Shown here: piece after piece, positions 16,350 through 17,459 of the stretch
Layout: the number at the start of each line of letters is the position of its first letter
Position numbering within the stretch: position 1 is the stretch's first letter
Assembly (NCBI GenBank): GCA_964629975.1
Contig: CAZVUN010000052.1
Span: 1-17,459, forward strand
Direction of reading: 5' to 3'
DNA: 17,459 nucleotides
Source: G020354085 sp964629975
GTDB taxonomy: Bacteria; Pseudomonadota; Gammaproteobacteria; Acidiferrobacterales; Sulfurifustaceae
The notes under the pieces: model-generated
The model's input: only the letters and a program-made list of their open reading frames with translations
The model's database searches: none
What the model was told of the DNA's origin: nothing
Position numbers and translations under genes: made by a program

Positions 16350-17444
16350 GTGCCAACCGACAAGCGCCACGTGGACGCCATGCGCTGGCGACGCACCCGC
16401 ATCATCGCCACCCTCGGGCCGGCGAGCAGCGCGCCCGACACGATCCGCAGGCTCCTGGCCGCGGGCGTCGACGCGGTGCGCCTCAACATGTCGCACGGCG
16501 ATCACGCGAGCCACCGGCGCGTCGCCGCCGCGGTGCGGGCCGCCGCGGCACGCGCGCGGCGCCATGTGCCGATCATCATGGACCTGAGTGGACCCAAGAT
16601 CCGCGTCGGGCGCTTCGCCGACGGCGCCGTGCGGCTGCGTGCGCGCAGCACGGTCACGGTCACGACCCGGGCGGTGCTCGGCGAGGACGCGCTGATCCCC
16701 TCGCAATACCCGCGCCTCGCGCAGGACGTGCGCAAGGGCCAGCGCATCCTGCTGGATGACGGCAATCTGGAGCTGCGTGTCGAGGCGGTGCGCGGCACGG
16801 AGGTGCGCTGCCGCGTGATCGAGGGCGGCGTGCTGCGCGACCACAAGGGCATGAACCTGCCGGATTCGCGGCTGTCGACGCCGGCGCTCACCGCCAAGGA
16901 CCGGCGCGACGCGCGGCTTGCGGCCGAGCTCGGCGTGGACTACGTGGCATTGTCGTTCGTGCGCAGCGCCGCCGACGTGCGGGGGCTCAAGCGCCATCTC
17001 GCGCGCCTCGGCGCCGCCATCCCGGTGGTGAGCAAGATCGAGCGGCCCGAGGCGCTCGCGTGCATCGACGACATCCTTGCGGTGTCCGACGCCATCATGG
17101 TCGCGCGCGGCGATCTCGGCGTGGAACTGCCGGCCGAGCGCGTGCCGCTCATCCAGCGCGACCTGATCCTGCGCGCCCGGCGCCACTACGTGCCGGTGAT
17201 CGTCGCCACCCAGATGCTCGAATCGATGGTGACGCACGCCCGCCCGACGCGCGCCGAGGTCACCGACGTGGCGAGCGCCGCGTTCCTGAGCGCCGACGCG
17301 GTCATGCTGTCGGCCGAGACCGCGAGCGGCCAGCACCCGCTCGGGGCGGTGCGCACCATGGACCGGATACTGCGCGAGGTCGAGCGCGCCCAGGCGCGCG
17401 CCGCGCGCTTTGCCGACACCGCAGAGGCGGCGCGGGATGGTTAG
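16350..17444 (+). CDS. pyk: Pyruvate kinase lacking the C-terminal domain
   Basis: Transfers phosphate from PEP to ADP, giving pyruvate and ATP, the last step of glycolysis. Domains A and B are complete: TRIIATLGPAS (16-26), RLNMSHG (44-50), DLSGPKIRVG (78-87), LLDDGNLEL, KGMNLP, VSKIERPEA with catalytic Lys229, ARGDLGVEL with metal-binding Asp255, ATQMLESM with Thr287, and TRAEVTDVASA. The protein stops at 364 residues, soon after SAETASGQHP, where normal enzymes (about 470-530 residues) continue into the allosteric C-terminal domain. Lys83 replaces the Glu that marks K+-dependent enzymes, with Leu79 and Val86 alongside, the pattern of K+-independent kinases. The GTG at 16350 is chosen because AGGGG lies just upstream; the ATG at 16380 is an alternative without a binding site. 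Only a weak TATCCT -10 is seen (16291-16296). Confidence 0.92.
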   Translation: MPTDKRHVDAMRWRRTRIIATLGPASSAPDTIRRLLAAGVDAVRLNMSHGDHASHRRVAAAVRAAAARARRHVPIIMDLSGPKIRVGRFADGAVRLRARSTVTVTTRAVLGEDALIPSQYPRLAQDVRKGQRILLDDGNLELRVEAVRGTEVRCRVIEGGVLRDHKGMNLPDSRLSTPALTAKDRRDARLAAELGVDYVALSFVRSAADVRGLKRHLARLGAAIPVVSKIERPEALACIDDILAVSDAIMVARGDLGVELPAERVPLIQRDLILRARRHYVPVIVATQMLESMVTHARPTRAEVTDVASAAFLSADAVMLSAETASGQHPLGAVRTMDRILREVERAQARAARFADTAEAARDG

Positions 17445-17459
17445 CGCCTGCGCGATTCC
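17437..17459 (+). CDS. Possible start of a next gene, cut by the window edge
   Basis: An ATG at 17437 overlaps the pyruvate kinase stop by 8 bases in another frame and stays open to the window end (MVSACAI). GAGG nine bases upstream could be a ribosome binding site. Seven codons are too few for any identification; overlapping starts of this kind are common in operons. Confidence 0.25.

Overview
This is a very GC-rich window with dense gene packing and long antisense open frames, typical of a high-GC proteobacterium. The GltIJKL-type importer, a perfect FNR/Anr box, the stand-alone GspG-like pseudopilin next to a GGDEF-EAL protein, and the YidB, DUF411 and DUF3775 genes point to a gammaproteobacterium, perhaps a Chromatiales or Acidiferrobacter-like lineage. 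That placement is inferred from gene content and protein style; no marker gene such as rRNA is present.

Left part (1-4830): a uvrA-family gene on the minus strand runs off the left edge. A roughly 220-bp divergent region separates it from a plus-strand cluster encoding a YidB-like protein, a minimal LysM protein, a small lipoprotein and an exported DUF411 metal-binding protein. These four look like one envelope-related operon with a recognisable sigma70 promoter.

Middle (4847-8567, minus strand): a GspG-like pseudopilin gene lies 2 nt upstream of a large membrane GGDEF-EAL protein with HAMP and probable GAF domains. The pseudopilin frame is broken by one extra T at a UUU-UGA-C sequence. This is either a lesion, a sequencing error, or (less likely but interesting) a +1 recoding site of the prfB type. 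About 320 bp without a convincing gene follow.

Right-middle (8568-14599, minus strand): gltI-gltJ-gltK-gltL, a complete glutamate/aspartate ABC importer, is followed directly by ppc (PEP carboxylase). A strong hairpin lies between gltI and gltJ. Import of C4/C5 acidic amino acids and anaplerotic oxaloacetate synthesis are thus physically linked.

Right end (14712-17459): a DUF3775 gene lies downstream of a perfect FNR/Anr box spaced as in a class II FNR promoter, so oxygen-responsive control is predicted. Next are a SLAC1/TehA-family anion channel and, divergently, a pyruvate kinase. That kinase lacks the C-terminal domain and carries the Lys signature of K+-independent enzymes. With ppc, two PEP-consuming enzymes lie within 6 kb.

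No tRNA, rRNA, CRISPR array, insertion sequence or prophage was seen. Nothing here amounts to a clearly new multi-gene system. The best leads are the pseudopilin frameshift site, the FNR-box/DUF3775 pair and the short pyruvate kinase.
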